Assembly: GCF_008727775.1 (NCBI RefSeq)
Contig: NZ_CP044232.1
Span: 496,001-560,000, forward strand
Source of the DNA: Microbacterium lushaniae
GTDB lineage: Bacteria; Actinomycetota; Actinomycetes; Actinomycetales; Microbacteriaceae
Reading direction: 5' to 3'
Length of the DNA: 64,000 nucleotides
Below are positions 1-8,092 of this stretch, in pieces (the stretch's first letter is position 1; every line of letters starts with the position of its first letter). Both the position numbers and the translations under genes were made by a program. The notes beneath the pieces are model-generated. The model worked only from the letters and a program-made list of their open reading frames with translations. It ran no database searches and was not told the DNA's origin.

Positions 1-498
1 CGTGGTCAGGTGCGCGGGGGTCTGCGCGCCGGCGAACACATCGCTCACGAGCAGATCGACCGCACCCACCATGGCGCCCGGGAGGCGCGCGAGGCCCGCG
101 CGCGCATCGCCGATGCGCACGCGGATCGACGCTCCCCGCGGCAGCGGCAGCGTCGAGCGGACGAGGTCGACGAGGGGCTGCTCGAGCTCGATCACCTGCT
201 GTCGCGACCCGGGGCGCGTGGCCGCCACATAGCGCGCGAGGGTCAGCGCGCCGGCGCCCAGGTGCACGGCCGTCAGCGGCTGGCCGGGCAGGCGGAGCCG
301 GTCGATGACCGCCCCCATGCGGGCAACGTACTCGAAGTGCAGGTGCGTGGGGTCGTCCAGGTCGACGTGCGACTGGGGGGTTCCGTCCACGACGAGCTCG
401 TAGCCGGTCGTGTACGGGGAGGGCACGACGCGCGCGATCGTCCCGTCGGACAGGCGCGCCGAGGCGAGCTCGGCGGGTTCGACGCGGGCGCGGGCCAT
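1..498 (-). CDS. Spermidine synthase-like methyltransferase-fold protein (3' end beyond window)
   Basis: The first 166 codons of a minus-strand gene are present; the C-terminus lies outside the window. The product reads as a class I SAM-dependent, spermidine-synthase-like protein. A glycine motif (HLGAGALTLARY, about residues 77-88) is followed by an acidic residue in VIELEQPLVDLV and by DLLVSDVFAG, the order of the nucleotide-binding strands in this fold. Actinobacterial members of this family are commonly stand-alone proteins whose polyamine synthase activity is unproven, so no substrate is assigned. The ATG at 498 is preceded by TAGCGT with a 6-nt gap and no ribosome binding site, which suggests a leaderless transcript. 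It is divergent from the peptide transporter genes. Confidence 0.75.
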   Translation of the reverse strand, partial: MARARVEPAELASARLSDGTIARVVPSPYTTGYELVVDGTPQSHVDLDDPTHLHFEYVARMGAVIDRLRLPGQPLTAVHLGAGALTLARYVAATRPGSRQQVIELEQPLVDLVRSTLPLPRGASIRVRIGDARAGLARLPGAMVGAVDLLVSDVFAGAQTPAHLTT

Positions 499-504
499 CC
501 CCCC

Positions 505-510
505 ACGCTA
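505..510 (-). promoter_or_regulatory. Candidate -10 box of a leaderless promoter for the spermidine synthase-like gene
   Basis: Read on the minus strand, TAGCGT lies 6 nt upstream of the ATG at 498. There is no Shine-Dalgarno sequence between them. The same hexamer occurs at the same distance before two other genes in this window (8878 and 21235). The rest of the 185-nt divergent gap (511-683) shows only the dppA-like ribosome binding site and no convincing further promoter. Confidence 0.45.
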
Positions 511-683
511 GCCGGGGCAGGCGGCGGCGGCCGCACGGTCGAAACAAGATCGATACACGCCGGCCATGGGTCGGAAGGCCCTGGACGGGTACGGTCGGTA
601 GATCGGCACAACCGAACGCGCGCGGCACGACGACGTACCGCGCGATCGGTCCGCCATCTCCCCACATGGAAGGTGCACACCAC

Positions 684-2354
684 ATGGCACACACGATGAG
701 ACGACGCCTGCTCACCGGCGCGGCCGCGGTCGCGATCGGGGCGCTCACCCTCTCCGCCTGCTCGAGTCAGCGTGACGGCGGCGGCGGCGAGGAGACCTCC
801 TCCGGCGATGTCGACTCGACGTTCGTCTTCGGCGCATCCGGAGACCCCTCGAGCCTGGACCCCGCGTTCGCCAGCGACGGCGAATCGTTCCGCATCTCCC
901 GCCAGATCTTCGAAGGCCTCGTCGGCGTCGAGCCCGGCACGGCCGACCCCGCGCCACTGCTGGCCGAGAGCTGGGAACAGTCCGAAGACGGACTGTCCTA
1001 CACCTTCCAGCTCAAGGAGGGCGTGACCTTCCACGACGGCACGGAGTTCACCGCGGATGCCGTGTGCTTCAACTTCGACCGCCAGAACAACTTCACCGGG
1101 ATCGCGCAGAGCGAGAGCCTGTCGTACTACTGGGGCAAGATCATGCGCGGCTTCGCCGACACCGGCACCTCGATCTACGACGGCTGCGAGGTCGTCAGCG
1201 ACACCGAGGTCACCGTCAACCTGTCGCAGCCGTTCGCCGGGTTCATCGCCGCCCTGTCGCTGCCCGCGTTCGCGATGCAGAGCCCGACCGCGCTGGAGGA
1301 GTACAACGCCGACGACGTGGGGGGCACCTCTGAGGCGCCCACGCTGAGCGAGTACGCCACGGCGCATCCCACCGGCACGGGGCCCTTCATGTTCGACTCG
1401 TGGGAGCCGGGCTCGGAGACCACCGTCACGGCGTTCGAGGACTACTGGGGCGAGCAGGGTCAGGTCGAAGAGGTCATCTTCCGCGTGATCGGCGACACCA
1501 CCGCCCGCCGCCAGGCGCTGGAATCCGGATCGATCGACGGCTACGACCTCGTCGCCCCCGCCGACCTGGGCGCACTCGAGGACGCCGGCTTCACGCTGGT
1601 CAACCGTGACCCGTTCAACGTCCTGTACCTCGGCATGAACTCCGCCGACCCCGCCCTGTCTGACATCCGCGTGCGGCAGGCCATCGCCCACGCCATCGAC
1701 AAGGAGCAGCTGGTCAGCCAGGTGCTGCCCGAGGGCACCGAGCTGGCCGAGCAGTTCATGCCCGACAGCGTGATCGGCTTCAACGAAGACGTCACGACGT
1801 ACGAGTACGACCCCGACGCGGCCGAGGCGCTGCTGGCCGACGCCGGATTCAGCGCGGCGAGCCCGCTGACGCTGACCTTCAACTACCCGGTCAACATCTC
1901 CCGCCCGTACATGCCCAACCCGGAGCAGATCTTCACGAACCTGCAGTCGCAGCTGGAGGCGGTGGGCATCGTGCTCAACCCGGTCTCCAACGAGTGGGCC
2001 GAGTACCTCGACCTCATCCAGGGCGGCTCGGACCACGGCATCCACCTCCTCGGGTGGACGGGTGACTACAACGACCCCGACAACTTCGTGGGCACGTTCT
2101 TCGGTGCGCCCTCGAACGAGTGGGGCTTCGACAACCCGGAGCTGTTCGCCGCTCTCACCGAGGCGCGCGGACTGCCGACGGTGGACGAGCAGGAGTCGGC
2201 CTACGGGGACATCAACGATCAGATCGCGCAGTTCCTGCCCGGCGTGCCCCTGGCAAGCCCGGTGCCGACCCTCGCGTTCGCCGAGCGTGTCGTGTCGTAC
2301 CCCGCCAGCCCCGTGCAGGACGAGGTCTACAACCTGATCGAACTGTCCGAGTGA
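684..2354 (+). CDS. Peptide/nickel ABC transporter substrate-binding lipoprotein (family 5)
   Basis: Extracytoplasmic solute-binding protein that captures oligopeptides or related solutes and delivers them to the two permeases encoded next. The 556-aa product begins with basic residues and a hydrophobic stretch ending in the lipobox LSAC, so Cys26 should be lipidated. A short Ser/Gly/Glu-rich tether follows, then a family 5 solute-binding domain from about residue 45 to the end. It contains the typical segment TFQLKEGVTFHDGTEFTAD. I chose the ATG at 684 rather than the in-frame ATG at 666 because GGAAGG lies 10 nt upstream of 684. It is first in an operon with the permease genes 2432 and 3433. 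The substrate cannot be read from the sequence. Confidence 0.93.
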   Translation: MAHTMRRRLLTGAAAVAIGALTLSACSSQRDGGGGEETSSGDVDSTFVFGASGDPSSLDPAFASDGESFRISRQIFEGLVGVEPGTADPAPLLAESWEQSEDGLSYTFQLKEGVTFHDGTEFTADAVCFNFDRQNNFTGIAQSESLSYYWGKIMRGFADTGTSIYDGCEVVSDTEVTVNLSQPFAGFIAALSLPAFAMQSPTALEEYNADDVGGTSEAPTLSEYATAHPTGTGPFMFDSWEPGSETTVTAFEDYWGEQGQVEEVIFRVIGDTTARRQALESGSIDGYDLVAPADLGALEDAGFTLVNRDPFNVLYLGMNSADPALSDIRVRQAIAHAIDKEQLVSQVLPEGTELAEQFMPDSVIGFNEDVTTYEYDPDAAEALLADAGFSAASPLTLTFNYPVNISRPYMPNPEQIFTNLQSQLEAVGIVLNPVSNEWAEYLDLIQGGSDHGIHLLGWTGDYNDPDNFVGTFFGAPSNEWGFDNPELFAALTEARGLPTVDEQESAYGDINDQIAQFLPGVPLASPVPTLAFAERVVSYPASPVQDEVYNLIELSE

Positions 2355-2360
2355 CGTGAG

Positions 2361-2404
2361 GATGCAGCGACCCGGGCCCTTCGCGGCGCCCGGGTCGCTG
2401 CATC
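2361..2404 (+). terminator. Strong intra-operon hairpin between binding-protein and permease genes
   Basis: A perfect 17-bp inverted repeat (arms 2361-2377 and 2388-2404, 10-nt loop) starts 7 nt after the stop codon of the solute-binding protein gene. No T-run follows. In binding-protein transporter operons such hairpins commonly stop part of the transcription or protect the upstream message, so that binding protein exceeds permease. Here it separates 684-2354 from the permease gene that starts at 2432. Confidence 0.75.
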
Positions 2405-2431
2405 CGTGCCCTCCCCGATTCCGGAGTCCCC

Positions 2432-3436
2432 GTGCTACGCACCATCGGCAGGCGTCTGCTCCTGCTCATCCCCACCCTCTTCGGGTTGTCCGTCCTGTTG
2501 TTCCTGTGGGTCCGCGCGCTTCCCGGCGGCCCGGCCGTCGCGCTCCTCGGTGAGCGTGCGACGCCGGCGGCCGTCGAGCGCATCAACGAGCTGTACGGCT
2601 TCAACGAGCCGCTGTACGTGCAGTACTTCACGTGGCTCGGGCGCCTGCTCACCGGCGACTTCGGCTCGTCGATCCAGACCGGCCGGCCCGTGCTGGAGGA
2701 GTTCTTCCGGCGTTTCCCGGCGACCCTCGAGCTGTCGATCGCGGCGCTGATCATCGCCGTGGGCATCGGCATCCCGCTGGGATACTGGGCCGCCCGCAAG
2801 CACGGCAAGGCGTGGGATCACATCGCCGTCGTGCTGAGCCTCGTCGGCATCACCATCCCGGTGTTCTTCCTCGCCTTCATCCTCAAGTACGTCTTCGCCG
2901 TGCAGCTGGGCTGGCTGCCCTCCGACGGGCGCCAGAATCCGCGCATCGACGCGACGCACTACACGAACCTGTACGTGTTCGACGGTCTGATCACGGGAGA
3001 GTTCGACGCGGCGTGGGATGCGCTCCTGCACCTCGTGCTGCCGGCGCTGGCGCTGGGCACCATCCCGCTCGCGATCATCGTGCGCATCACGCGCGCGTCG
3101 GTCCTCGACGTGCAGAACGCCGACTACGTGCGCACCGGCCGGGCCAAGGGCATCGGCCAGTCGACGCTGCGCAACCGCTTCATCCTGCGCAACGCGATGC
3201 TGCCGGTGGTCACCACCGTGGGCCTGCAGGCCGGGCTCCTCATCTCCGGGGCGGTGCTCACCGAGACGGTGTTCGCCTTCCCCGGCATCGGGCAGTTCCT
3301 CGCGCGGGCGATCTTCACACGGGACTTCCCCGTGCTCCAGGGATTCATCATCTTCATCGCGATCCTGTACGCCCTCATCAACCTGCTCGTGGACGTGTCG
3401 TACAGCGTGATCGATCCGAGAGTGAGAGTGCAGTGA
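2432..3436 (+). CDS. Peptide ABC transporter permease, DppB/OppB type
   Basis: Inner-membrane subunit of the peptide transporter. The 334-aa product starts with MLRTIGRRLLLLIPTLFG, the usual N-terminal membrane segment of DppB/OppB proteins, followed by ALPGGPA. About six membrane helices can be seen. The cytoplasmic loop that contacts the ATPases (EAA loop) is near residues 225-250, with the core ADYVRTGRAKGIGQSTLRNR. The GTG start at 2432 has GGAG about 7 nt upstream. The stop overlaps the start of the next permease gene by 4 nt (GTGA), so the two subunits are probably translationally coupled. Confidence 0.95.
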   Translation: MLRTIGRRLLLLIPTLFGLSVLLFLWVRALPGGPAVALLGERATPAAVERINELYGFNEPLYVQYFTWLGRLLTGDFGSSIQTGRPVLEEFFRRFPATLELSIAALIIAVGIGIPLGYWAARKHGKAWDHIAVVLSLVGITIPVFFLAFILKYVFAVQLGWLPSDGRQNPRIDATHYTNLYVFDGLITGEFDAAWDALLHLVLPALALGTIPLAIIVRITRASVLDVQNADYVRTGRAKGIGQSTLRNRFILRNAMLPVVTTVGLQAGLLISGAVLTETVFAFPGIGQFLARAIFTRDFPVLQGFIIFIAILYALINLLVDVSYSVIDPRVRVQ

Positions 3437-4392
3437 GCTCCAGCATCCTGCCCCCCGCCCCCAGCGGCGGGCCGGTCGACGACAACGCGATCGTCGACAC
3501 CGCCCTGCTCGCCGCGAAGACCCGCGGCGGGTTCTGGCGCGACGTGTTCCGGCGCCTGCGGCGCAACCCCACCGCGTGGATCGGCGCCGTCATCGTCGCG
3601 CTGTTCCTCCTCGTCGCGCTGCTGGCGCCCCTGCTCGCGCCGTATCCGGCCGAATCCCTCCCCGGCCAGCGGTACATCACGCCCACCGACATCCCCGGTC
3701 CCGGCGAGCTCGCGCAGTTCCCGCTGGGCCTGGACCGCTTCGGCGGCGACGTGCTGTCCAAGCTCATCTGGGGTGCGCAGGCGTCGCTGCAGATCGGCAT
3801 CATCTCCACCGCGTTCGGCCTCGCCGGCGGCATGCTGCTGGGCCTGATCGCCGGGACGTTCGGCGGGTGGGTCGATAACGTCGTGATGCGATTCGTCGAC
3901 ATCCTCCTGTCGGTGCCGAACCTGCTGCTGGCCGTGTCGATCGCGGCGATCCTCGGGCAGAGCCAGCTGGCGATCATGATCGCGATCGGAGCATCCCAGG
4001 TGCCGGTGTTCGCGCGCCTGCTGCGTGCGTCGATGCTGCAGCAGCGCGGGGCCGATTACGTGCTGTCGGCGCAGACGCTCGGCCTGTCGCGCCGGTCGAT
4101 CACGATGAGCCACGTGCTGCCCAACAGCCTCGGGCCGGTCATCGTGCAGGGGACGCTGACCCTGGCCACGGCCGTCATCGACGCCGCCGCACTGTCGTTC
4201 CTGGGCCTGGGCGGCGGGCTGCCGCAGACGGCCGAGTGGGGCCGCATGCTCACCTACGCCCAGTCGGAGCTGGCGATCGCGCCGTGGCTGGCGTTCCTCC
4301 CCGGCATCTGCATCGCCGTGACGGCCCTGGGCTTCACGCTCCTGGGCGAGTCCCTCCGCGAGGCGATGGACCCCCGCACCCGCGCCCGCTGA
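3433..4392 (+). CDS. Peptide ABC transporter permease, DppC/OppC type
   Basis: Second membrane subunit of the peptide transporter, 319 aa from the GTG at 3433 that overlaps the stop of the upstream gene. A cytoplasmic N-terminal tail carries FRRLRRNPTAWIGAVIVALF, the N-terminal region typical of OppC proteins. It is followed by five more helices and an EAA loop with ADYVLSAQTLGLSRRSI near residues 215-231. The ORF continues upstream of this GTG in the same frame, but that would overlap the DppB-type gene heavily, so the GTGA overlap is the better start. The ATPase partner is the convergent gene at 4579-6231. Confidence 0.95.
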   Translation: MSSSILPPAPSGGPVDDNAIVDTALLAAKTRGGFWRDVFRRLRRNPTAWIGAVIVALFLLVALLAPLLAPYPAESLPGQRYITPTDIPGPGELAQFPLGLDRFGGDVLSKLIWGAQASLQIGIISTAFGLAGGMLLGLIAGTFGGWVDNVVMRFVDILLSVPNLLLAVSIAAILGQSQLAIMIAIGASQVPVFARLLRASMLQQRGADYVLSAQTLGLSRRSITMSHVLPNSLGPVIVQGTLTLATAVIDAAALSFLGLGGGLPQTAEWGRMLTYAQSELAIAPWLAFLPGICIAVTALGFTLLGESLREAMDPRTRAR

Positions 4393-4578
4393 CCCCCCGC
4401 CCCGCCCCGGCCCGCCCGGCCCGCCTCGCCCGGCCCGCTCCTCGACCGCGAGACTGCACGCCACCGACGAGACATCGACATCATGTCGCGGTCTCGTCGG
4501 TGGGCTGAAGTCTCGCGGCCGGGGCGTGGGGCCGGGGCGCGCGGCCCGGGGCGTGGGGCCGGGGGCGCGGGGCCGGGG
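4393..4578. terminator. Bidirectional terminator region: C-rich arm, nested palindrome, G-rich arm
   Basis: The gap between the two convergent transporter transcripts starts with C-runs (4393-4440), continues with a nested palindrome (4446-4518), and ends with eight runs of four or five G within 4521-4578. The G-rich part contains a 17-bp direct repeat (4521-4537 and 4548-4564, 27-nt period). Transcripts from either side would carry C-rich, palindromic and then G-rich RNA, so the arms can pair or the G-runs can form a quadruplex. No gene lies here. Confidence 0.6.
4446..4518. repeat. Nested palindromic element C
   Basis: The outer arms are CCGCGAGACT (4446-4455) and AGTCTCGCGG (4509-4518). 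The inner arms are CCACCGACGAGAC (4461-4473) and its exact complement (4491-4503). A central CGACA/TGTCG pair lies at 4476-4480 and 4484-4488. This double-arm geometry resembles elements A, B and D in this window, although the sequence differs. It sits between two convergent stop codons. Confidence 0.65.
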
Positions 4579-6231
4579 TCAGCCGGTGAGGCCGAGCTCG
4601 TTGCCGGGGATGGAGGCGAGCAGGCGCCGGGTGTAGGGGTCGCGCGGGTTGGTGAAGATCTCTTCGCTGGATGCCGCCTCCACGAGCCGGCCGTCCTTCA
4701 TGACGCACACGAAGTCGCTGATGAGCCGCACGACGGCGAGGTCGTGCGAGATGAAGAGGTAGCTCAGGCCGTATTCGCGCTGCAGGTCGCCCAGGAGCGT
4801 GAGGATCTGGTCCTGCACGAGCACGTCCAGCGCCGACACCGGCTCGTCGCACACGACCACCTCGGGGGAGAGGGCGAGGGCCCGCGCGATCGCGACGCGC
4901 TGACGCTGCCCGCCGGACAGCTCCGACGGGTACCGGCGCAGCATCGCCTGCGGCAGGGCCACGTCGTCCATGAGCTTGCGCACGCGCGCCGACCGCTCCT
5001 TCGCCGAACCGCGCTTGTAGAACGTCAGCGGCTCCTCGATGATCCGCTCGATCGTGAACATGGGGTTCAGGCTCGAGTACGGGTCCTGGAAGATCGGCTG
5101 CACCTTCTGCCGGAAGTCCTTCAGCGCGGCGCCCTTGAGGGTCGTGACGTCCTGCCCCTCGTAGCGGATGGTGCCGCTGGTGGGTTCGATGACCTTCAGC
5201 AGCATGCGGGCCGTCGTGGTCTTGCCCGAGCCCGACTCGCCCACGATCGCGACGGTCTCCCCGCGCGGGATGGACAGCGACACATCGTCGACGGCACGGA
5301 AATCCTCCCCGCGCCCGCGCGTGGGGTAGACCTTCGTGAGGTTCTCGATGACGACGACGTCATCGCGTGCCGCGGCCGGCTCGCCGGCGACCTCGAGCGT
5401 GCGGGCTCGGAAGGCCTCGGGGCGCAGTCGCACGGCGGCCACCGACGGCGCCGCCGCGACGAGCGACTTCGTGTACGGATGCTGCGGCGCCTCCAGGATC
5501 TGCCGCGCCGGCCCCTGTTCGACCACGCGGCCGCGGTGCATCACGATCACCCGCGCCGCCCGCTCGGCCGCGAGGCCGAGGTCGTGCGTGATGAGCAGCA
5601 CCGAGGTGCCCAGCTCCGTGGTCATGCGGTCGATCTGGTCCAGGATCGTCCGCTGCACCGTGACGTCCAGGGCGCTCGTGGGCTCGTCGGCGATGAGCAG
5701 GCGCGGCTTGCACGCCATCCCGATCGCGATGAGCGCCCGCTGCCGCATCCCGCCGGAGAACTCGTGCGGGTACTGCTTGGCGCGGGTGGCGGCATCCGGG
5801 AGTCCGGCCGCCTCCAGCGTCTGGACGACCTTGTCCTGCACGTCCGAGCGGGTGGCCATGCCGTGGGCGAGGAGGGTCTCGGCCACCTGCGTGCCGATCT
5901 TGGCGACCGGGTTGAGGTTGGACATGGGGTCCTGCGGCACGAGACCGATGTCGCGCCCGCGCACTTCGCGCATGCGCCCCTCGCCGAAACGCGTGAGATC
6001 TTCTCCGTCGAGCAGGATGCTGCCGCGCGCGACGGATCCGCCGGAGGCGAGCAGCCCGATGATGGCCATCGCGGTGGTGGATTTGCCCGAGCCCGATTCG
6101 CCCACGATCGCCACGGTCTCCCCGGCGGCGATGTCGAAGTCGACGCCGTCCACGGCGTGCACCGGTCCGTCGATCGTGGCGAAGTCGACGGCGAGGTCGC
6201 GGACGGACAGCAGCGGCGCGGCGGGACTCAT
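4579..6231 (-). CDS. Peptide ABC transporter ATP-binding protein, fused DppD-DppF type
   Basis: Cytoplasmic ATPase that powers peptide import, with both nucleotide-binding domains in one 550-aa chain. The first half has Walker [10 protein letters not shown] near residue 44, signature FSGGMRQR and Walker [13 protein letters not shown]. The second half has Walker [10 protein letters not shown] near residue 310, signature LSGGQRQR and Walker [12 protein letters not shown]. Each half ends in the C-terminal oligopeptide-transporter ATPase extension (QHPYTKSL and RDPYTRRL). It is convergent with the binding-protein and permease genes, so it is transcribed separately although it probably serves the same complex. 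The ATG at 6231 gives the usual family N-terminus. Confidence 0.94.
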   Translation of the reverse strand: MSPAAPLLSVRDLAVDFATIDGPVHAVDGVDFDIAAGETVAIVGESGSGKSTTAMAIIGLLASGGSVARGSILLDGEDLTRFGEGRMREVRGRDIGLVPQDPMSNLNPVAKIGTQVAETLLAHGMATRSDVQDKVVQTLEAAGLPDAATRAKQYPHEFSGGMRQRALIAIGMACKPRLLIADEPTSALDVTVQRTILDQIDRMTTELGTSVLLITHDLGLAAERAARVIVMHRGRVVEQGPARQILEAPQHPYTKSLVAAAPSVAAVRLRPEAFRARTLEVAGEPAAARDDVVVIENLTKVYPTRGRGEDFRAVDDVSLSIPRGETVAIVGESGSGKTTTARMLLKVIEPTSGTIRYEGQDVTTLKGAALKDFRQKVQPIFQDPYSSLNPMFTIERIIEEPLTFYKRGSAKERSARVRKLMDDVALPQAMLRRYPSELSGGQRQRVAIARALALSPEVVVCDEPVSALDVLVQDQILTLLGDLQREYGLSYLFISHDLAVVRLISDFVCVMKDGRLVEAASSEEIFTNPRDPYTRRLLASIPGNELGLTG

Positions 6232-6372
6232 CCGTCCATCCTGCCCGCCTCGCGGTGTCCCCGCACCCCCGGCGGCACATCGTCACGCACCCGTAACCGC
6301 GGTTCGGGAGACGCCGTGAGCGGAGGACCAAAGACCTCTACCCCGCCCGGAGGCGCGAAGTTACATTGGCCA

Positions 6373-6391
6373 GATACGACAGTGTCGCATC
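6373..6391. promoter_or_regulatory. Candidate operator (19-bp palindrome) upstream of the Co/Ni ECF transporter
   Basis: GATACGACAGTGTCGCATC reads almost the same on both strands: 8 of 9 half-site positions pair around a single central base. It ends 29 nt before the cbiM-type ATG, and GGAGAGG (6408-6414) lies between them as ribosome binding site. A metal- or cofactor-responsive repressor is plausible, but its family cannot be told from the site. I saw no cobalamin riboswitch in the 189-nt gap 6232-6420. Confidence 0.5.
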
Positions 6392-6420
6392 AGGCGCTGC
6401 CCGCCCCGGAGAGGACGCGG

Positions 6421-7107
6421 ATGCACGTACCAGATGGGTTCCTCGATCTGCCCACCTCGATCGCGACCGGGGTGGTGGCCGCCGCCGGCATCGCCGTCGC
6501 ACTGCCGGTCGCCCGCCGCGAGGCGACGGACGACCTCAAGGCGCCCATGGTCGGCATCGTGGCGACGCTGATCTTCGCGGCGCAGATGGTCAACTTCCCC
6601 GTCGGAGCCGGCACGAGCGGTCATCTCATGGGAGGTGCGCTCGCCGCGGTCCTCGTCGGCCCCGGCACGGGCGTGCTGTGCCTGAGCGTCGTGCTGATCG
6701 TGCAGGCCTTCCTCTTCGCCGATGGCGGGGTGACGGCGCTGGGGACGAACATCACGCTCATCGGCATCGTGACGGTGCTCGTGGGATGGGCCTTCTTCCG
6801 CGGCCTCATGCGGGTGCTGCCCGGCGGCCGCGCGACGGTGGTCGCGGCATCCGCCGTCGCCGCATTCGTCTCGGTTCCCGCGGCCGCGGCCGTCTTCGCG
6901 CTGCTGTTCGCCGTCGGCGGCACGGTGGCGGTGCCCTTCGACCTGCTGATGACCGCGATGCTCGGATGGCACGCCGTCGTCGGCGTGGGTGAGGCCGTCG
7001 TGACCGGGCTGGTCGTCTCGGCGGTTCTGGCCACGCGGCCCGACCTCGTCTACGGCGCCCGGTTCGTGCGCCCCTCGCGGCGCGTGCCGGAGGAGGCGCG
7101 GGTATGA
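6421..7107 (+). CDS. cbiM: Cobalt/nickel ECF transporter substrate-specific subunit, CbiM/NikM type
   Basis: Membrane S-component that binds the metal in an energy-coupling-factor transporter, 228 aa. The N-terminus MHVPDGFLD is diagnostic: in this family the free amino group and His2 coordinate Ni(II) or Co(II), and a further histidine lies in the GTSGHLMGGALAA loop near residues 63-75. About seven hydrophobic segments follow. The start at 6421 is fixed by this motif and by GGAGAGG 6 nt upstream. It overlaps the next gene by 4 nt (ATGA). Whether it carries cobalt or nickel is open; no riboswitch or urease/hydrogenase context settles it. Confidence 0.93.
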   Translation: MHVPDGFLDLPTSIATGVVAAAGIAVALPVARREATDDLKAPMVGIVATLIFAAQMVNFPVGAGTSGHLMGGALAAVLVGPGTGVLCLSVVLIVQAFLFADGGVTALGTNITLIGIVTVLVGWAFFRGLMRVLPGGRATVVAASAVAAFVSVPAAAAVFALLFAVGGTVAVPFDLLMTAMLGWHAVVGVGEAVVTGLVVSAVLATRPDLVYGARFVRPSRRVPEEARV

Positions 7108-7427
7108 GCCCGTCCCCGCGGCCACGTGTGTCCACCCGTGCGTTCACCGCCGGTGCGCTCGCGGTCGCGCTCCTGCTCGCGTGCATCGTGAGTTTCTGGG
7201 CGTCGAGCCATCCCGACGGGCTCGAGTCCGTCGCGGAGTCCACCGGGTTCCTCGCCGCCGCCCGCGACAGTGCGACCGCCGCCGGCCCGCTCGCCGACTA
7301 CGGGGTGGCCGCCATCGCGCAGCCCTGGGTGTCGGTGGCACTTGCCGGGTTCATCGGATGCGCCGTGACGTTCGGGGCGGCGTGGCTGCTGGGCCGCCTG
7401 GCCCGCCGACGCCGAAGCGACCGCTGA
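7104..7427 (+). CDS. Co/Ni ECF transporter auxiliary subunit with PDGLE domain (CbiN/NikN-like)
   Basis: Small 107-aa membrane protein with one helix near residues 13-32, an extracytoplasmic loop holding HPDGLESVA, and a second helix near residues 78-98 before an Arg-rich end. The PDGLE motif marks the N-type accessory component that works with CbiM/NikM in metal uptake. It overlaps cbiM by 4 nt and is followed after 2 nt by the gene for the T-component, so all four transporter genes form one transcription unit. Confidence 0.85.
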   Translation: MSPSPRPRVSTRAFTAGALAVALLLACIVSFWASSHPDGLESVAESTGFLAAARDSATAAGPLADYGVAAIAQPWVSVALAGFIGCAVTFGAAWLLGRLARRRRSDR

Positions 7428-7429
7428 CG

Positions 7430-8092
7430 GTGCTCCTTTCCGACCGGTCCCCGCGGGAGCGGCCGACGTGGGGCGATCGGGTGTCGCCGCGCCGGCGGCT
7501 CCTCGCCCTCGTGGCCTTCGCGGTGATCGTGGTGGCGACCCCCCGCGAATGGCTGTGGGCGTTCGCGATGTACGGAGCGATCGTGGTCGCCCTGCTCGCC
7601 GCCGTTCGCGTGCCCCCGGCCACGATCGCGCGCCGCATGCTGATCGAGGTGCCTTTCGTGGTGTTCGCGGTGCTCCTGCCCTTCATCGCGACCGGCCCCC
7701 GCGTGCGCGTGTGGGAGGTATCGCTGTCCGTGGAGGGACTGTGGGGCGCGTGGGGGCTGCTGGTGAAGGCGACGCTCGCGGTGCTCGCGTCGATCGTGCT
7801 GATCAGCACCACCGAGCCGCGGCGGATCGTGCTCGCGCTCGAGCAGCTGCGCCTGCCTCGCCAGCTCACCGTGATCGCCGCGTTCATGGTGCGCTACCTC
7901 GACCTCATCGTCGCCGAGTCCGCGCGCATGGGCATCGCGCGCACCTCGCGCGGGTTCCTCGCCCGCAGCCCCGGGTCGTGGCGTGTGCTGGCCGTGGGCA
8001 TCGGTGCGCTGTTCGCGCGGTCGCACGGGCGGGGGGAACGCATCCACCTGGCGATGCTCGCGCGCGGGTACGACGCATCCACCGGTCCATGA
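7430..8092 (+). CDS. cbiQ: ECF transporter transmembrane (T) component, CbiQ type
   Basis: Membrane coupling subunit that links the metal-binding component to the ATPase. The 220-aa product has four to five hydrophobic segments. The cytoplasmic C-terminal half carries the two family coupling motifs with Ala-Arg-Gly cores: ARMGIARTSRGF near residues 166-177 and MLARGYDA near residues 208-215. I chose the GTG at 7430, 2 nt after the upstream stop; an upstream in-frame extension to 7181 would lie inside the cbiN-like gene. It overlaps cbiO by 4 nt (ATGA). Confidence 0.9.
   Translation: MLLSDRSPRERPTWGDRVSPRRRLLALVAFAVIVVATPREWLWAFAMYGAIVVALLAAVRVPPATIARRMLIEVPFVVFAVLLPFIATGPRVRVWEVSLSVEGLWGAWGLLVKATLAVLASIVLISTTEPRRIVLALEQLRLPRQLTVIAAFMVRYLDLIVAESARMGIARTSRGFLARSPGSWRVLAVGIGALFARSHGRGERIHLAMLARGYDASTGP

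Noticed and set aside
6232..6420. Possible cobalamin riboswitch before cbiM
   Set aside because: No B12-box or matching multi-stem fold is visible; only the 19-bp palindrome stands out.
4483..7107. 874-aa plus frame covering the ATPase gene and cbiM
   Set aside because: Its first 640 codons are antisense to the double-ATPase gene; only the part from 6421 (cbiM) is real.
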